A stretch of DNA of 64,000 nucleotides from Pyruvatibacter sp. (GTDB lineage Bacteria; Pseudomonadota; Alphaproteobacteria; CGMCC-115125), in assembly GCF_040219635.1 (NCBI RefSeq), contig NZ_JAVJSC010000009.1, positions 434,001 through 498,000 of the forward strand, in the 5' to 3' direction. Both the position numbers and the translations under genes were made by a program. The notes beneath the pieces were generated by a model. That model did no database searches and was not told the DNA's origin. It saw only the letters and a list, made by a program, of their open reading frames with translations. Below are positions 8,961 to 17,497 of this stretch, one piece after another. How positions within the stretch are numbered: position 1 is the first letter of the stretch; each line of letters starts with the position of its first letter.

Positions 8961-10487
8961 TCACACATTCTGAAACGTAAAGCTCGACAACCCGCGTGCG
9001 TGCTCATCCACAATGAGTTTGCGGTTGATCGGCGGGAACGCGCGCTCGGCACAGTCTGGCCGCTCGCACAGGCGGCAGTTCACGCCTATCGGCGTCACAG
9101 CTTCCGCCGCCGTCACATCATACGCCCGCGCATATTTGAGCCGCGACGCCTCGCTGATTTCGCACCCCAGCCCCACCGCCAGTTCCTGTTCAGGCGCCAA
9201 CACCCCCGCGCCGGGCCGCCGCACTGTGCGGGCGATGGAGAAATACGTTGTATCGTCCGGCAACTGAACAATCTGCGTGATGATCTTGCCCGGCGTGCGA
9301 AACGCATCATGCAGGTTCCACCGCGGACATGTGCCGCCATAGCGCGAGAAATGAAAACCGGCCGCTGCAAACCGCTTCGACACATTGCCGGCGCTGTCCA
9401 CACGAATGAGAAAAAACGGAATGCCCCGCTCCCCCGCGCGCTGCAACGTGGTGAGCCGATGGCATGTCTGCTCGAACGACGTGCCAAAGCGCCGGGCCAG
9501 CAGTTCAATGTCATAGCCGCTGTCTTCAGCCGCAGAATGAAACCGCGTGTAGGGCATGATCAGGGCCGCCGCAAAATAGTTGGCAAGGCTGATGCGTGCC
9601 AGCCGCAGCGTCTCCTCACCCTTGAGCGACGACGCCTTGACCATCCGTTCAATCAGGTCCGCCTGCTCCAGATAGGCAATCTGATAGGCTAACTGAAACG
9701 TCCGCGCCGGCGCATCCAGAACCTCGGACAACAGGATGCGCCGCCCGTGCCGGTCATACCGGCGCACCGTCGCACCCAGCACATCAACCGGCATCACCTT
9801 GACACTCAGCCCATGCGCCTCGTCGAGGTGCCGCCGTAACCCGATATACAGTTCGTCCTGCGCAAAGTTGCGGTAGTCGTAAAGCGCCTCCGCCGCATCA
9901 TCCAACTCACCAAAATGGTTGCGGTTGGCATGGATGTAGTCGCGCACTTCCTCCACCGGAAACTTCATCAGGTCCAGATGATCGCTCTTGTCGCGATCCG
10001 CAATAATGTCGGCAGGGGCCACCGGGCCAAGGCCAAGACCCTTGCCCGCAAGCTGCTCGCGATACGCCTGATAAAGTGACGTGATGGCATCCGCCACGCT
10101 GGGGCTGGCCGCGGCCACATCCTGCACGTCCTGCCGTGACAGCCCGGCATTTTGAAACAGCGGGTCGGCAAAAACCTCGTTGAGTTCGGCAAATGCACGC
10201 GCCTCGTCGTCGCCGGAAAGCTCACGGATATCCAGGTCAAACCCGTCCGCCAGCTTTAACAGCAACTGCGCGCTTACAGGCCGCTGATTGCGCTCCACTA
10301 GGTTGAGATAGCTCGCCGAAATGCCAAGCTGTTCAGCCATCGCCGCCTGAGTGAGCCCCTGCTCGCGCCGAATCCGCCGCACGCGGGGGCCAGCAAAGAC
10401 CTTTTGCGGACGCTTTCGTGAGGGTTCGCCAGCCTTTTTGTCGCCCAGGCGCGCCGATACGGCGTCTGATGTGGATTTTGTTACCAT
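8961..10487 (-). CDS. XRE-family regulator with IrrE/DUF2083 domains (ScfR/RamB-like)
   Basis: The N-terminus has an XRE helix-turn-helix (VRRIRREQGLTQAAMAEQLG, about residues 35-90). It is followed by an ImmA/IrrE-like middle region and a C-terminal domain ending in a Cys cluster (CRLCERPDC). This layout is that of short-chain fatty-acyl-CoA responsive regulators and of RamB, which controls glyoxylate-cycle genes in Corynebacterium. It is divergent from isocitrate lyase, matching that role. I start at ATG 10487 (MVTKSTSD), preceded by GAGG; the longer frame would run through the putative operator. It probably senses acyl-CoA and regulates aceA and itself. Confidence 0.85.
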   Translation of the reverse strand: MVTKSTSDAVSARLGDKKAGEPSRKRPQKVFAGPRVRRIRREQGLTQAAMAEQLGISASYLNLVERNQRPVSAQLLLKLADGFDLDIRELSGDDEARAFAELNEVFADPLFQNAGLSRQDVQDVAAASPSVADAITSLYQAYREQLAGKGLGLGPVAPADIIADRDKSDHLDLMKFPVEEVRDYIHANRNHFGELDDAAEALYDYRNFAQDELYIGLRRHLDEAHGLSVKVMPVDVLGATVRRYDRHGRRILLSEVLDAPARTFQLAYQIAYLEQADLIERMVKASSLKGEETLRLARISLANYFAAALIMPYTRFHSAAEDSGYDIELLARRFGTSFEQTCHRLTTLQRAGERGIPFFLIRVDSAGNVSKRFAAAGFHFSRYGGTCPRWNLHDAFRTPGKIITQIVQLPDDTTYFSIARTVRRPGAGVLAPEQELAVGLGCEISEASRLKYARAYDVTAAEAVTPIGVNCRLCERPDCAERAFPPINRKLIVDEHARGLSSFTFQNV

Positions 10488-10500
10488 AGCGGCCTCATAC

Positions 10501-10527
10501 TTTACAAACTTAACAGATTTACAAACT
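10501..10527. promoter_or_regulatory. Direct-repeat operator candidate for the ScfR/RamB-like regulator
   Basis: The decamer TTTACAAACT occurs twice, at 10501-10510 and 10518-10527, with a 17-bp period. It lies immediately upstream of the regulator start and between it and isocitrate lyase. The minus-strand reading AGTTTGTAAA resembles the RamB motif (a run of A, then CTTTGCAAA) as I remember it. Autoregulation and control of aceA are inferred. Confidence 0.55.
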
Positions 10528-10692
10528 ACTCCCACACATCTGTCAACACGTTCACCCGAATGTTTGCCTCAGCTTGTGGACTCCTGACCGCCCTTTGTCA
10601 TTTATGTGCGCACGAAATCCACACCGTGCTGGTGTTGCCCGAAAGCCGGGCGTGCCCGTGCAAAACCCGAAGAAGAACGAAGGATCCGTCTT

Positions 10693-11976
10693 ATGAGCAA
10701 GACCTTCTACGACCTCATTCCGTCTGCCCCCAAGGGCCGCTTTGAAAACGTCAAGCGCAACTACAGCGTCGAAGACGTTGAGAAGCTGCGCGGCTCGTTC
10801 CCGATCGAATACACACTCGCCACACGCGGTGCCAACAAGCTGTGGGACCTGATCCACACCGAAGAGCGCGTGCATTCGCTGGGTGCCCTGTCCGGCAACC
10901 AGGCCATGCAAATGGCCCGCGCAGGCCTCAAGGCCATTTACCTGTCCGGTTGGCAGGTTGCCGCAGACAACAACACCGCCGGCACAACTTACCCGGACCA
11001 GTCGCTGTACCCGGCCAACTCCGGCCCCGAGCTTGCCCGCAAGATCAACCGCACGCTCAAGCGCGCTGACGAGATTGAACATTCCGAAGGCGGTGCAAAG
11101 CGCGACTGGTTCCTGCCGATCGTCGCAGACGCGGAAGCAGGCTTCGGCGGCCCGCTCAACTGCTTTGAAATCATGAAGGCCTACATTGAAGCAGGCGCTG
11201 CGGGCGTTCACTACGAAGATCAGCTGGCGTCTGAAAAGAAGTGCGGCCACCTGGGCGGCAAAGTGCTGATCCCGACAAAGGCGCACGAGCGTAACCTCAA
11301 CGCAGCCCGCCTCGGCGCAGACGTGATGGGCGTTCCGACCCTCATCATGGCCCGCACGGATGCTGAGTCTGCGAACCTGATTACGTCTGACATCGACGAA
11401 CGCGATCACGAGTTCATCGACTTTGACGCAGGCCGTACACCTGAAGGCTTCTTCCGCATCAAGGAAGGCATGGGCGTTGACCACTGCATCAAGCGTGGCC
11501 TGGCATTTGCTCCGTATGCTGACCTTCTGTGGTGGGAAACCTCCAAGCCGAACCTTGATGATGCGCGCCGCTTCGCCGAAGCCATCCGCAAGGAATATCC
11601 CGACCAGCTTCTGGCCTATAACTGCTCGCCTTCCTTCAACTGGGAAGCCAACCTCGACAAGGCAACTATCGAGACCTTCCAGCAGGAAATCGCGGCCATG
11701 GGCTACAAGTACCAGTTCGTGACGCTGGCAGGCTTCCACCAGCTCAACCACGGCATGTTCCAGCTCGCATCCGGCTACCGCGATCGCGGCATGGGTGCCT
11801 ACTCCGAGCTGCAGCAGGCTGAGTTCGCCTCTGAAAAGGATGGCTACACAGCTACCCGTCACCAGCGCGAAGTCGGCACCGGCTACTTCGACATGGTCTC
11901 CATTGCAGCAGGCGGCGGCGAAAGCTCCACAACGGCTCTTGGCGACTCGACGGAAGCAGCCCAGTTCAAGAAGTAA
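10693..11976 (+). CDS. aceA: Isocitrate lyase
   Basis: Isocitrate lyase splits isocitrate into succinate and glyoxylate, the first step of the glyoxylate shunt needed for growth on acetate and fatty acids. The catalytic motif KKCGHLGGK is intact, and 427 residues matches the prokaryotic short form. Other family blocks include ADAEAGFGG, MARTDAES and YNCSPSFNW. ATG 10693 (MSKTFYDLIP) is preceded by GAAGGA; the longer upstream frame is rejected. Malate synthase is not in the window. The surrounding acyl-CoA metabolism genes fit its role. A strong terminator follows. Confidence 0.97.
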   Translation: MSKTFYDLIPSAPKGRFENVKRNYSVEDVEKLRGSFPIEYTLATRGANKLWDLIHTEERVHSLGALSGNQAMQMARAGLKAIYLSGWQVAADNNTAGTTYPDQSLYPANSGPELARKINRTLKRADEIEHSEGGAKRDWFLPIVADAEAGFGGPLNCFEIMKAYIEAGAAGVHYEDQLASEKKCGHLGGKVLIPTKAHERNLNAARLGADVMGVPTLIMARTDAESANLITSDIDERDHEFIDFDAGRTPEGFFRIKEGMGVDHCIKRGLAFAPYADLLWWETSKPNLDDARRFAEAIRKEYPDQLLAYNCSPSFNWEANLDKATIETFQQEIAAMGYKYQFVTLAGFHQLNHGMFQLASGYRDRGMGAYSELQQAEFASEKDGYTATRHQREVGTGYFDMVSIAAGGGESSTTALGDSTEAAQFKK

Positions 11977-12000
11977 GCGTCTTGAACTGACACCACCATC

Positions 12001-12036
12001 AAAGGCCGCGGGCAGCACTGCTCGCGGCCTTTTCTT
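12001..12036 (+). terminator. Intrinsic terminator of aceA
   Basis: AAAGGCCGCG (12001-12010) pairs with CGCGGCCTTT (12023-12032), with an inner GCAG/CTGC extension. The hairpin is followed by a T-rich run. It starts 25 bp after the aceA stop. Confidence 0.9.
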
Positions 12037-12106
12037 TTTGACCCTCGCCGCCCGGCCCCCTAGCCTTCGCGACAAATAGAAATCAAAAACCTTAGGGGAG
12101 CCTTCC

Positions 12107-13228
12107 ATGACAACCATCCACGGCACCTGCGCGCCCGCCTTTGAGCGCGCCCGCGACCAGTTTGCGGACAACTTCCAAAACGACCTCGAAATCGGCGCCT
12201 CCTTCTGTGTCATCCACAAGGGCAAAACCGTGGTTGACCTGTGGGCAGGCGACGCTGACGAAACCGGCGCCACGCCGTGGGCGCACAACACGCTGGCCAA
12301 TGTCTGGTCCACCACCAAGGGCGTGTCCGCCATCTGCATTGCGCTGCTTGTCGATCGTGGCCTGCTTTCCTATGACGACACGGTTGCAACCCACTGGCCG
12401 GAGTTTGCCGCGCACGGCAAGGGCGGCATCACGGTTGCGCAGATGCTGTCGCACCAGGCGGGCCTGTCGGGCCTGCGCGAACCCACCACCCTCGAAGACT
12501 GCTACGATCACGACCTGATGGCGCAACGCCTCGCCGCGCAGGAGCCTTTGTGGGAGCCGACAACGCGCTCCGGCTACCACGCCTTTACCTATGGCTATCT
12601 GGCGGCCGAACTGGTGAAGCGCATCACCGGCAAAACCATCGGCAAGTTCCTGCGCGACGAACTGGGCACGCCCCACGGCATCGACTTTTTCATCGGCCTG
12701 CCCATAAGCGAAGAACCGCGCGTCGCCCCACTGAGCGAAGCGACCGACATGCAGCCGCTGTCCGGCACCACCGAAATCCAGAACCTCACATTTGCTAACC
12801 CGGCCATCGGCCAACTGGCCCCCAACGACCGCGCCTGGCGCGCCGCCGAACTGCCCGCCGCCGGTGGGTTTGGCAGCGCCTCCGCCCTCGCCAAACTCTA
12901 TGCCCTGCTGGACGACGCAACCGCGCCCGACGGCAAAGCCATCATCAGCCGCGCCACCATGGACGCCCTGCGCACCACCCGCATCCAAAACGAAGACCTC
13001 ATTCTTGGTGTGCCGGTACGCTGGGGCTCCGGCATGGCCATGAACGGCTTTGAAATGTACGGCCCCAACGATCAGGCATTTGGCCACACGGGCTGGGGCG
13101 GTTCGTTCGGCTGCCTTGACCCCGAAGCAGGCATTGCCATCGGCTACGTCATGAACAGGATGGGTGCCGCCGTCGTCGGCGACCCGCGCTCCATGGGGCT
13201 GGTTGCGGCAGTCTTCGCCTGCGTCTAG
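12107..13228 (+). CDS. Serine hydrolase, beta-lactamase/esterase family
   Basis: The 373-residue protein belongs to the class C beta-lactamase-like serine hydrolases. The nucleophile motif S-x-x-K is S68-T-T-K71, and a second conserved tyrosine lies in YHAFTYGYL near residue 157. The third box appears as FGHTGWGGS. There is no signal peptide, which favours a cytoplasmic esterase over a true beta-lactamase. It stands alone after the aceA terminator with AGGGGAG before the ATG. Substrate is unknown. Confidence 0.85.
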   Translation: MTTIHGTCAPAFERARDQFADNFQNDLEIGASFCVIHKGKTVVDLWAGDADETGATPWAHNTLANVWSTTKGVSAICIALLVDRGLLSYDDTVATHWPEFAAHGKGGITVAQMLSHQAGLSGLREPTTLEDCYDHDLMAQRLAAQEPLWEPTTRSGYHAFTYGYLAAELVKRITGKTIGKFLRDELGTPHGIDFFIGLPISEEPRVAPLSEATDMQPLSGTTEIQNLTFANPAIGQLAPNDRAWRAAELPAAGGFGSASALAKLYALLDDATAPDGKAIISRATMDALRTTRIQNEDLILGVPVRWGSGMAMNGFEMYGPNDQAFGHTGWGGSFGCLDPEAGIAIGYVMNRMGAAVVGDPRSMGLVAAVFACV

Positions 13229-13238
13229 GCGTCAGTGC

Positions 13239-13703
13239 TCACTCCAGACCCATCCGCGTACGGTACGCTACAATAATGGGCGTATAATCCGTAGGCTGAC
13301 CATCATAGGTAAGCGCGTCGTCGGGCAGCTTGATCCAGTCGGTCTTGCTGCTTTGCCAGATATGCGCCACCGGGTACGTCCAGTCCTTGTTGTCCAGCGT
13401 GCCGCCGCGCAGCGAATAGATACCCTGATCCGGCACGCTGCCATGGCGAATGCGCGTGCCGCAGTCAACGCAGAACTCTCCATAGCGATGCACGCCGCTC
13501 TCCACCGTCCAGTCAACACGCGCCAGCTCACCGCGCGTGATCTCCATGGTGTCCTGCAGAACGGCGCAGGCAACAGCAAACGCGCTCCCGCAGATACGCT
13601 GACACTGCTTACAATGGCAGGCATAGGCCATGATGGGAGGAGCAGTGAGCACATAACGTACGGCACCACACTGGCAGCCGCCTTCCAGCCTGAAATCTGA
13701 CAT
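13239..13703 (-). CDS. GFA-family (CENP-V/Gfa-like) zinc protein
   Basis: The 154-residue protein carries the zinc-binding cysteine pattern of the glutathione-dependent formaldehyde-activating family: GGCQCGAVRY, ACHCKQCQR and FCVDCGTRI. GGAGGA precedes ATG 13703. The upstream part of the longer frame has no supporting features. Most members of this family are not proven formaldehyde-glutathione enzymes, so a broader label is safer. It converges with the serine hydrolase gene with only 10 bp between them. Confidence 0.85.
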   Translation of the reverse strand: MSDFRLEGGCQCGAVRYVLTAPPIMAYACHCKQCQRICGSAFAVACAVLQDTMEITRGELARVDWTVESGVHRYGEFCVDCGTRIRHGSVPDQGIYSLRGGTLDNKDWTYPVAHIWQSSKTDWIKLPDDALTYDGQPTDYTPIIVAYRTRMGLE

Positions 13704-14400
13704 CGCAGTTCCTCCGGTTTGTCGCGTCCAGTTTGTGGGCTGGTCGCACCTGCACCAACTACGTAGCAGGTAAGAACCGCACAGCAAAAAGTCTCCGCTT
13801 GCGAAGCACGCCGCATCGGTGGGTACAGTCGTTGCCCCCAAAGAAGGGGCGTGGGAGCGCCTTGTGCCCGCCGGGCATGAAAGGCGTGAATTCAAACGTC
13901 AGTCAGGTGGCAGGCAACAAGACGCTCCACACACGGACAGGCTTCGGCGATGGTCGATCCAGCGGCACATGGCACGTGTTGCGTGCCAGGCTTTGCTGCG
14001 ACCCCATGCGTCCGCATCCCGCACTTTGGAACCGCACGGTTGAATACGGGGCCAGCTTTTTCAGGGCGTGACCGGGGCCGAACCATCTACCGCCCATGCG
14101 ATGCGCACCCGTTACTTGCACATCGCGCCTGGCGCCTTCGTCTCCACGTTCCCAAGGAGACATCCAGCGCCCGCTTCCGGGCATCCGCCCTCACCGCTCA
14201 AGACCGGACGGCCCGGTTTGCCCTTCAGCGGCGAGGTGACACAAGTTTAAGCCCGCGCGGCAGCACCGTGGATAACCTGGCAACCAGCGAGTCGCTGCTG
14301 CATCGCCGGCTGCAAAAAGGCCGCGGAACCCTGCGGCTTGCGACGGCCCCACGCCTGCGCAACACTCAACACACAAGCCGCTCATTCGTGGATAGACAAA
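13704..14400. other. Long stretch without a recognised gene
   Basis: About 700 bp lies between the divergent GFA and DUF2799 genes. Open frames exist on both strands, but none has a convincing start, composition or family motif. I could not recognise any tRNA, tmRNA, SRP RNA or riboswitch. A decayed gene or an uncharacterised RNA is possible but unsupported. Confidence 0.5.
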
Positions 14401-15048
14401 ATGCGCCGTTGTTTTTTTGCCGTCATGGCCGTGTCGCTTGGCGCATTTGCACTTTCTGCCTGCGCCACGCTTACGGCAGAACAATGCACCACCGCCAACT
14501 GGCAGCAGCTTGGCTATCAGGACGCCGTCAGCGGCCACACGCCCGACCGGCTGGCTCAGCACTTTGACGCCTGCACAGAGCACGGCATTACGCCTGATCA
14601 AACACTGTATGAAATGGGCCATTCAGAAGGGGCGCGGGTGTATTGCGACCCGGAAAATGCGTTTCGCCTGGGCGTCGCAGGCACAGCCCCCGCCCCCATT
14701 TGCCCCGCCGACATGGCGGTGATCTTCAACGACAATCACGCCGCAGGTTTTGGCCTGTTCGAGCGCCGCCGCGCGGTAAACGAAAGCCGCAACGCCATGG
14801 TGCGCGCCGAACGGGCAATCGAAGACCTGGAGCGATACTCAGCCGACCTTGAAAACGAACTGGCGTTTCAAAACCCGACCCCGGAGCGCCGCAACACTAT
14901 TGTGATCGAACTGGAAGACAACCGCACGGAACGCCGCCGGATCCGCGACGACCTGCGCCGCTTCCGCTCAGACCTGCGCACCCACGAACGCGAGCTGGAC
15001 ACCTACAAAGCCCGGCTTGAGTTTGTGGTGATGGAACCGGGCTTTTAA
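14401..15048 (+). CDS. DUF2799-family lipoprotein
   Basis: A short signal peptide ends in the lipobox LSAC, so the mature protein starts at a lipid-modified cysteine near residue 20. The mature part has DUF2799 hallmarks: C-x8-W-x3-GYQDAVSG, a C-x2-HGITPD block, and YEMGHSEGARVYC with FRLGVAG. The C-terminal 80 residues form a charged coiled coil (NTIVIELEDNRTERRRIRDD). ATG 14401 is used because the signal peptide begins there. Function in this family is unknown; it is probably anchored in the outer membrane. Confidence 0.8.
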   Translation: MRRCFFAVMAVSLGAFALSACATLTAEQCTTANWQQLGYQDAVSGHTPDRLAQHFDACTEHGITPDQTLYEMGHSEGARVYCDPENAFRLGVAGTAPAPICPADMAVIFNDNHAAGFGLFERRRAVNESRNAMVRAERAIEDLERYSADLENELAFQNPTPERRNTIVIELEDNRTERRRIRDDLRRFRSDLRTHERELDTYKARLEFVVMEPGF

Positions 15049-15084
15049 CTGAACGGCACACTTGGCATCACGCCCCCACCGTAT

Positions 15085-15163
15085 CCCCGGACTTGATCCG
15101 GGGCCTACTCGCGGACGCTTTACACCGCAGCAGTCGAGAGTGGACCCCGGATCAAGTCCGGGG
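15085..15163. repeat. Inverted pair of REP-like palindromes (CTTGATCC type)
   Basis: CCCCGGACTTGATCCGGGG occurs at 15085-15103. Its reverse complement occurs at 15145-15163. The pair sits between convergent genes. The same unit recurs at 17397, 17456 and 54104. Confidence 0.9.
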
Positions 15164-15170
15164 TGACGCT

Positions 15171-16697
15171 CTATTCTGCTGCGGCAGACACCGCCGCCGC
15201 CTCCCGCGCCACGGCCACGTAGTCATCCCAGTTCACTCGGCGCGTGCGCCTGTAATAGGTCAGCGTCGAGTTGGGCCAGTTGTTGGTGATGCGGCCATCC
15301 GCGGTCTTGTACCAGCTGGTGCAGCCGGACGCGAAAACAGAGGCGGCGTTGTCCGCCTGAACACCCCTGTCCCACTCAGCCTGCGCTTCGGGCTTCACGT
15401 CCACATAAGCCAGATTTTCGTCACGCATTTTTTGCGCAATCTGCGTCACATAGGCCGTCTGGCACTCAATCATGTAGATGATCGAGTTGTGGCCAAGATT
15501 GGTGTTTGGCCCGTACAGCAAATAGAAATTGGGATAGCCCGACACACCGATGCCCAGATGCGCGTCCGCGCCATCCTTCCAGTCGTCACGCAGCGACCGG
15601 CCATCCAGCCCGGTGACATCCACCGGCCCCAGAAAATGCGTGGTGTCGAAGCCGGTGCCATACACAATGGCGTCAACCATGTGTTCATTTCCATCAACAG
15701 TGCGAATACCGTTCTCGGTCACCCGCTCAATGCCGGTGGTCTCGATATGCACATTGGCGCGGCCCATCGCGGGCCACCAGTCGTTGGAAAAAAGCACCCG
15801 CTTGCAGCCGGGGTCATAGTCCGGCAGCAGCTTGGCGCGTTTTTCAGCGTCGGGCACATGCTCTTCAGCTTCTTTGACGTGCCCCTTGCGCAGCGCCCAG
15901 CCCATGTAGCGAAAACTCAGCAGCAACTGCTCGCCGTTGAGCCACATGCGGCTGCGCTGAACCCACATCAGCCACGGGAATGCGCGATAGAGTTTCTTCT
16001 CCCACTCATAAAATACCCGCTCAGGGCGCGGCAGCACCCAGCTTGCCGAACGCTGAAAAATGCTGACGTTGCCCGCGCGTTTGGCAATCTCCGGCACAAA
16101 CTGAATGGCGCTTGCCCCGTTGCCGATCACCGCGATGCGCTTGCCGGTAATGTCCACATCATGGTTCCAGCGGGCGGAATGCCATGCATCGCCCTTAAAG
16201 TCGTCCGTACCGGGAATATCAGGCATCTGCGGCCGGTTGAGCTGGCCGGTGCCTGCCACCACAATGTTGGCATCCACGGTTTCGCCGCTGCCAACAACCA
16301 GCCGCCAAAGGCCGGCCTTTTCATCAAACGAGGCACGTTCCACCGGGCAGTTGAGTTTGATGAACGGGCGCAGACCGTACTTGGCCACCACCTTGTCCAG
16401 ATACGCCTTGATCTGCGCATGGTCGGCAAACTTGTTGCGCCAGTCAGCGCTCATCTCGAATGAATACTGATACAGGTGCAGCGGCACATCGCACGAACAC
16501 CCCGGATAGGTGTTGTCGCGCCAGGTGCCGCCAATGTCATTGGCCTTTTCATAAATCGTGAAGGCGATGCCCGCCTCCTGCAGCTTGATGGCCTGACAGA
16601 TGCCCGCCACGCCGGCACCGATAATCGCCACATGCATCGGCGCTGCATTGGCCGCTGCCGTGTTGCGATAGGCCGCCATATCATGAACCGCTGCCAT
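15171..16697 (-). CDS. Flavin-containing Baeyer-Villiger-type monooxygenase
   Basis: The 508-residue protein has an N-terminal FAD-binding GxGxxG (IIGAGVAGI) and a second NADPH-binding one (VIGNGASAIQ). The Baeyer-Villiger fingerprint FxGxxxHxxxW is present as FKGDAWHSARW. Such enzymes insert oxygen next to a ketone using NADPH and O2. ATG 16697 follows GGGGAGAA; the longer frame upstream has no support. Substrate cannot be read, but cyclic, steroid or aliphatic ketones are typical. It is divergent from the RraA-like gene. Confidence 0.9.
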   Translation of the reverse strand: MAAVHDMAAYRNTAAANAAPMHVAIIGAGVAGICQAIKLQEAGIAFTIYEKANDIGGTWRDNTYPGCSCDVPLHLYQYSFEMSADWRNKFADHAQIKAYLDKVVAKYGLRPFIKLNCPVERASFDEKAGLWRLVVGSGETVDANIVVAGTGQLNRPQMPDIPGTDDFKGDAWHSARWNHDVDITGKRIAVIGNGASAIQFVPEIAKRAGNVSIFQRSASWVLPRPERVFYEWEKKLYRAFPWLMWVQRSRMWLNGEQLLLSFRYMGWALRKGHVKEAEEHVPDAEKRAKLLPDYDPGCKRVLFSNDWWPAMGRANVHIETTGIERVTENGIRTVDGNEHMVDAIVYGTGFDTTHFLGPVDVTGLDGRSLRDDWKDGADAHLGIGVSGYPNFYLLYGPNTNLGHNSIIYMIECQTAYVTQIAQKMRDENLAYVDVKPEAQAEWDRGVQADNAASVFASGCTSWYKTADGRITNNWPNSTLTYYRRTRRVNWDDYVAVAREAAAVSAAAE

Positions 16698-16884
16698 GAT
16701 TTTCTCCCCGGTCTGTTTCCCTGGTGCCGCCCGAAGCCTCATGAAACGGGCCGGGTCGGCAAACATATTCAGTTGCGTAAGTGCCCCTAGGATAACGCAG
16801 TTTTGGCTGTCGCATAGCCCCGTTCCCGCATTCGCACATGTCGTGCTAGAAAACGCCGACACTCATCGTTCAAGGAGCGCTCCC

Positions 16885-17379
16885 ATGGCCAAAAGCGCTG
16901 GCAAAAGCCCGGCAACCACCGACATCAGCGACGACCACGGAGATGCCGTGCGCGTGCTGGATGCCATTTTCGCGGATTTCGGCGGCGTCGAGGCGTTTCA
17001 CGGCCCGGTCAAAACGCTCAAATGCTTTGAGGACAACGCCAAGGTGCGTCAGGCTGTGGAAAGCCCCGGCAACGGACAGGTGCTGGTGGTGGACGGCGGC
17101 GGCTCAGAGCGTTGCGCCCTGTTTGGCGGCAACCTTGCCGAACTGGCCGAGAAAAACGGCTGGGCCGGTGTTGTGGTCTATGGCTTCATCCGCGACTGGG
17201 CCGAAATCGAAACCTTCAAGATCGGCATGAAGGCGCTGGGCACGCACCCGAAAAAGTCCGTCAAGGCAGATGGCGGCACCTACGACGTGCCCGTGACGTT
17301 TGCAGGCCACACCATCAAACCCGGCGACTGGCTATACGCCGACCGCGACGGCGTGGTGGTGGCAGACAAAGAGCTTTAA
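16885..17379 (+). CDS. RraA-family protein
   Basis: The 164-residue protein matches the RraA fold: VLVVDGGGSERCALFGGNLA and GVVVYGFIRDWAEI are the typical central blocks. It ends with GDWLYADRDGVVV. The family includes E. coli RraA, which binds RNase E, and class II hydroxyacid aldolases. The G-x20-R-D arrangement of the aldolases (GGNLAEL then IRDW) is present, so either activity is possible. AAGGAGC precedes ATG 16885. It is monocistronic and followed by a REP-like pair. Confidence 0.85.
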   Translation: MAKSAGKSPATTDISDDHGDAVRVLDAIFADFGGVEAFHGPVKTLKCFEDNAKVRQAVESPGNGQVLVVDGGGSERCALFGGNLAELAEKNGWAGVVVYGFIRDWAEIETFKIGMKALGTHPKKSVKADGGTYDVPVTFAGHTIKPGDWLYADRDGVVVADKEL

Positions 17380-17396
17380 GCACACACCACCCGCAA

Positions 17397-17474
17397 CCCC
17401 GGACTTGATCCGGGGTCCACTCTCATAGCGCCCATGCATAGCCACCGCGAGTAGGCCCCGGATCAAGTCCGGGG
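17397..17474. repeat. Inverted pair of REP-like palindromes (CTTGATCC type)
   Basis: The 19-bp unit occurs at 17397-17415 and its reverse complement at 17456-17474. It lies between the convergent RraA-like and transporter genes. The spacing of the two units (59 bp start to start) is almost the same as in the pair at 15085-15163 (60 bp). Confidence 0.9.
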
Positions 17475-17497
17475 CACCGGCACAGGCATGGGGTGAA

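Noticed and set aside
10552..12339. 595-codon open frame opposite aceA
   Set aside because: It is the antisense shadow of isocitrate lyase, whose catalytic motif is on the other strand; the frame has no family motif.
15093..16463. 456-codon plus-strand frame
   Set aside because: It is the shadow of the Baeyer-Villiger monooxygenase, which has both nucleotide-binding motifs and the fingerprint.
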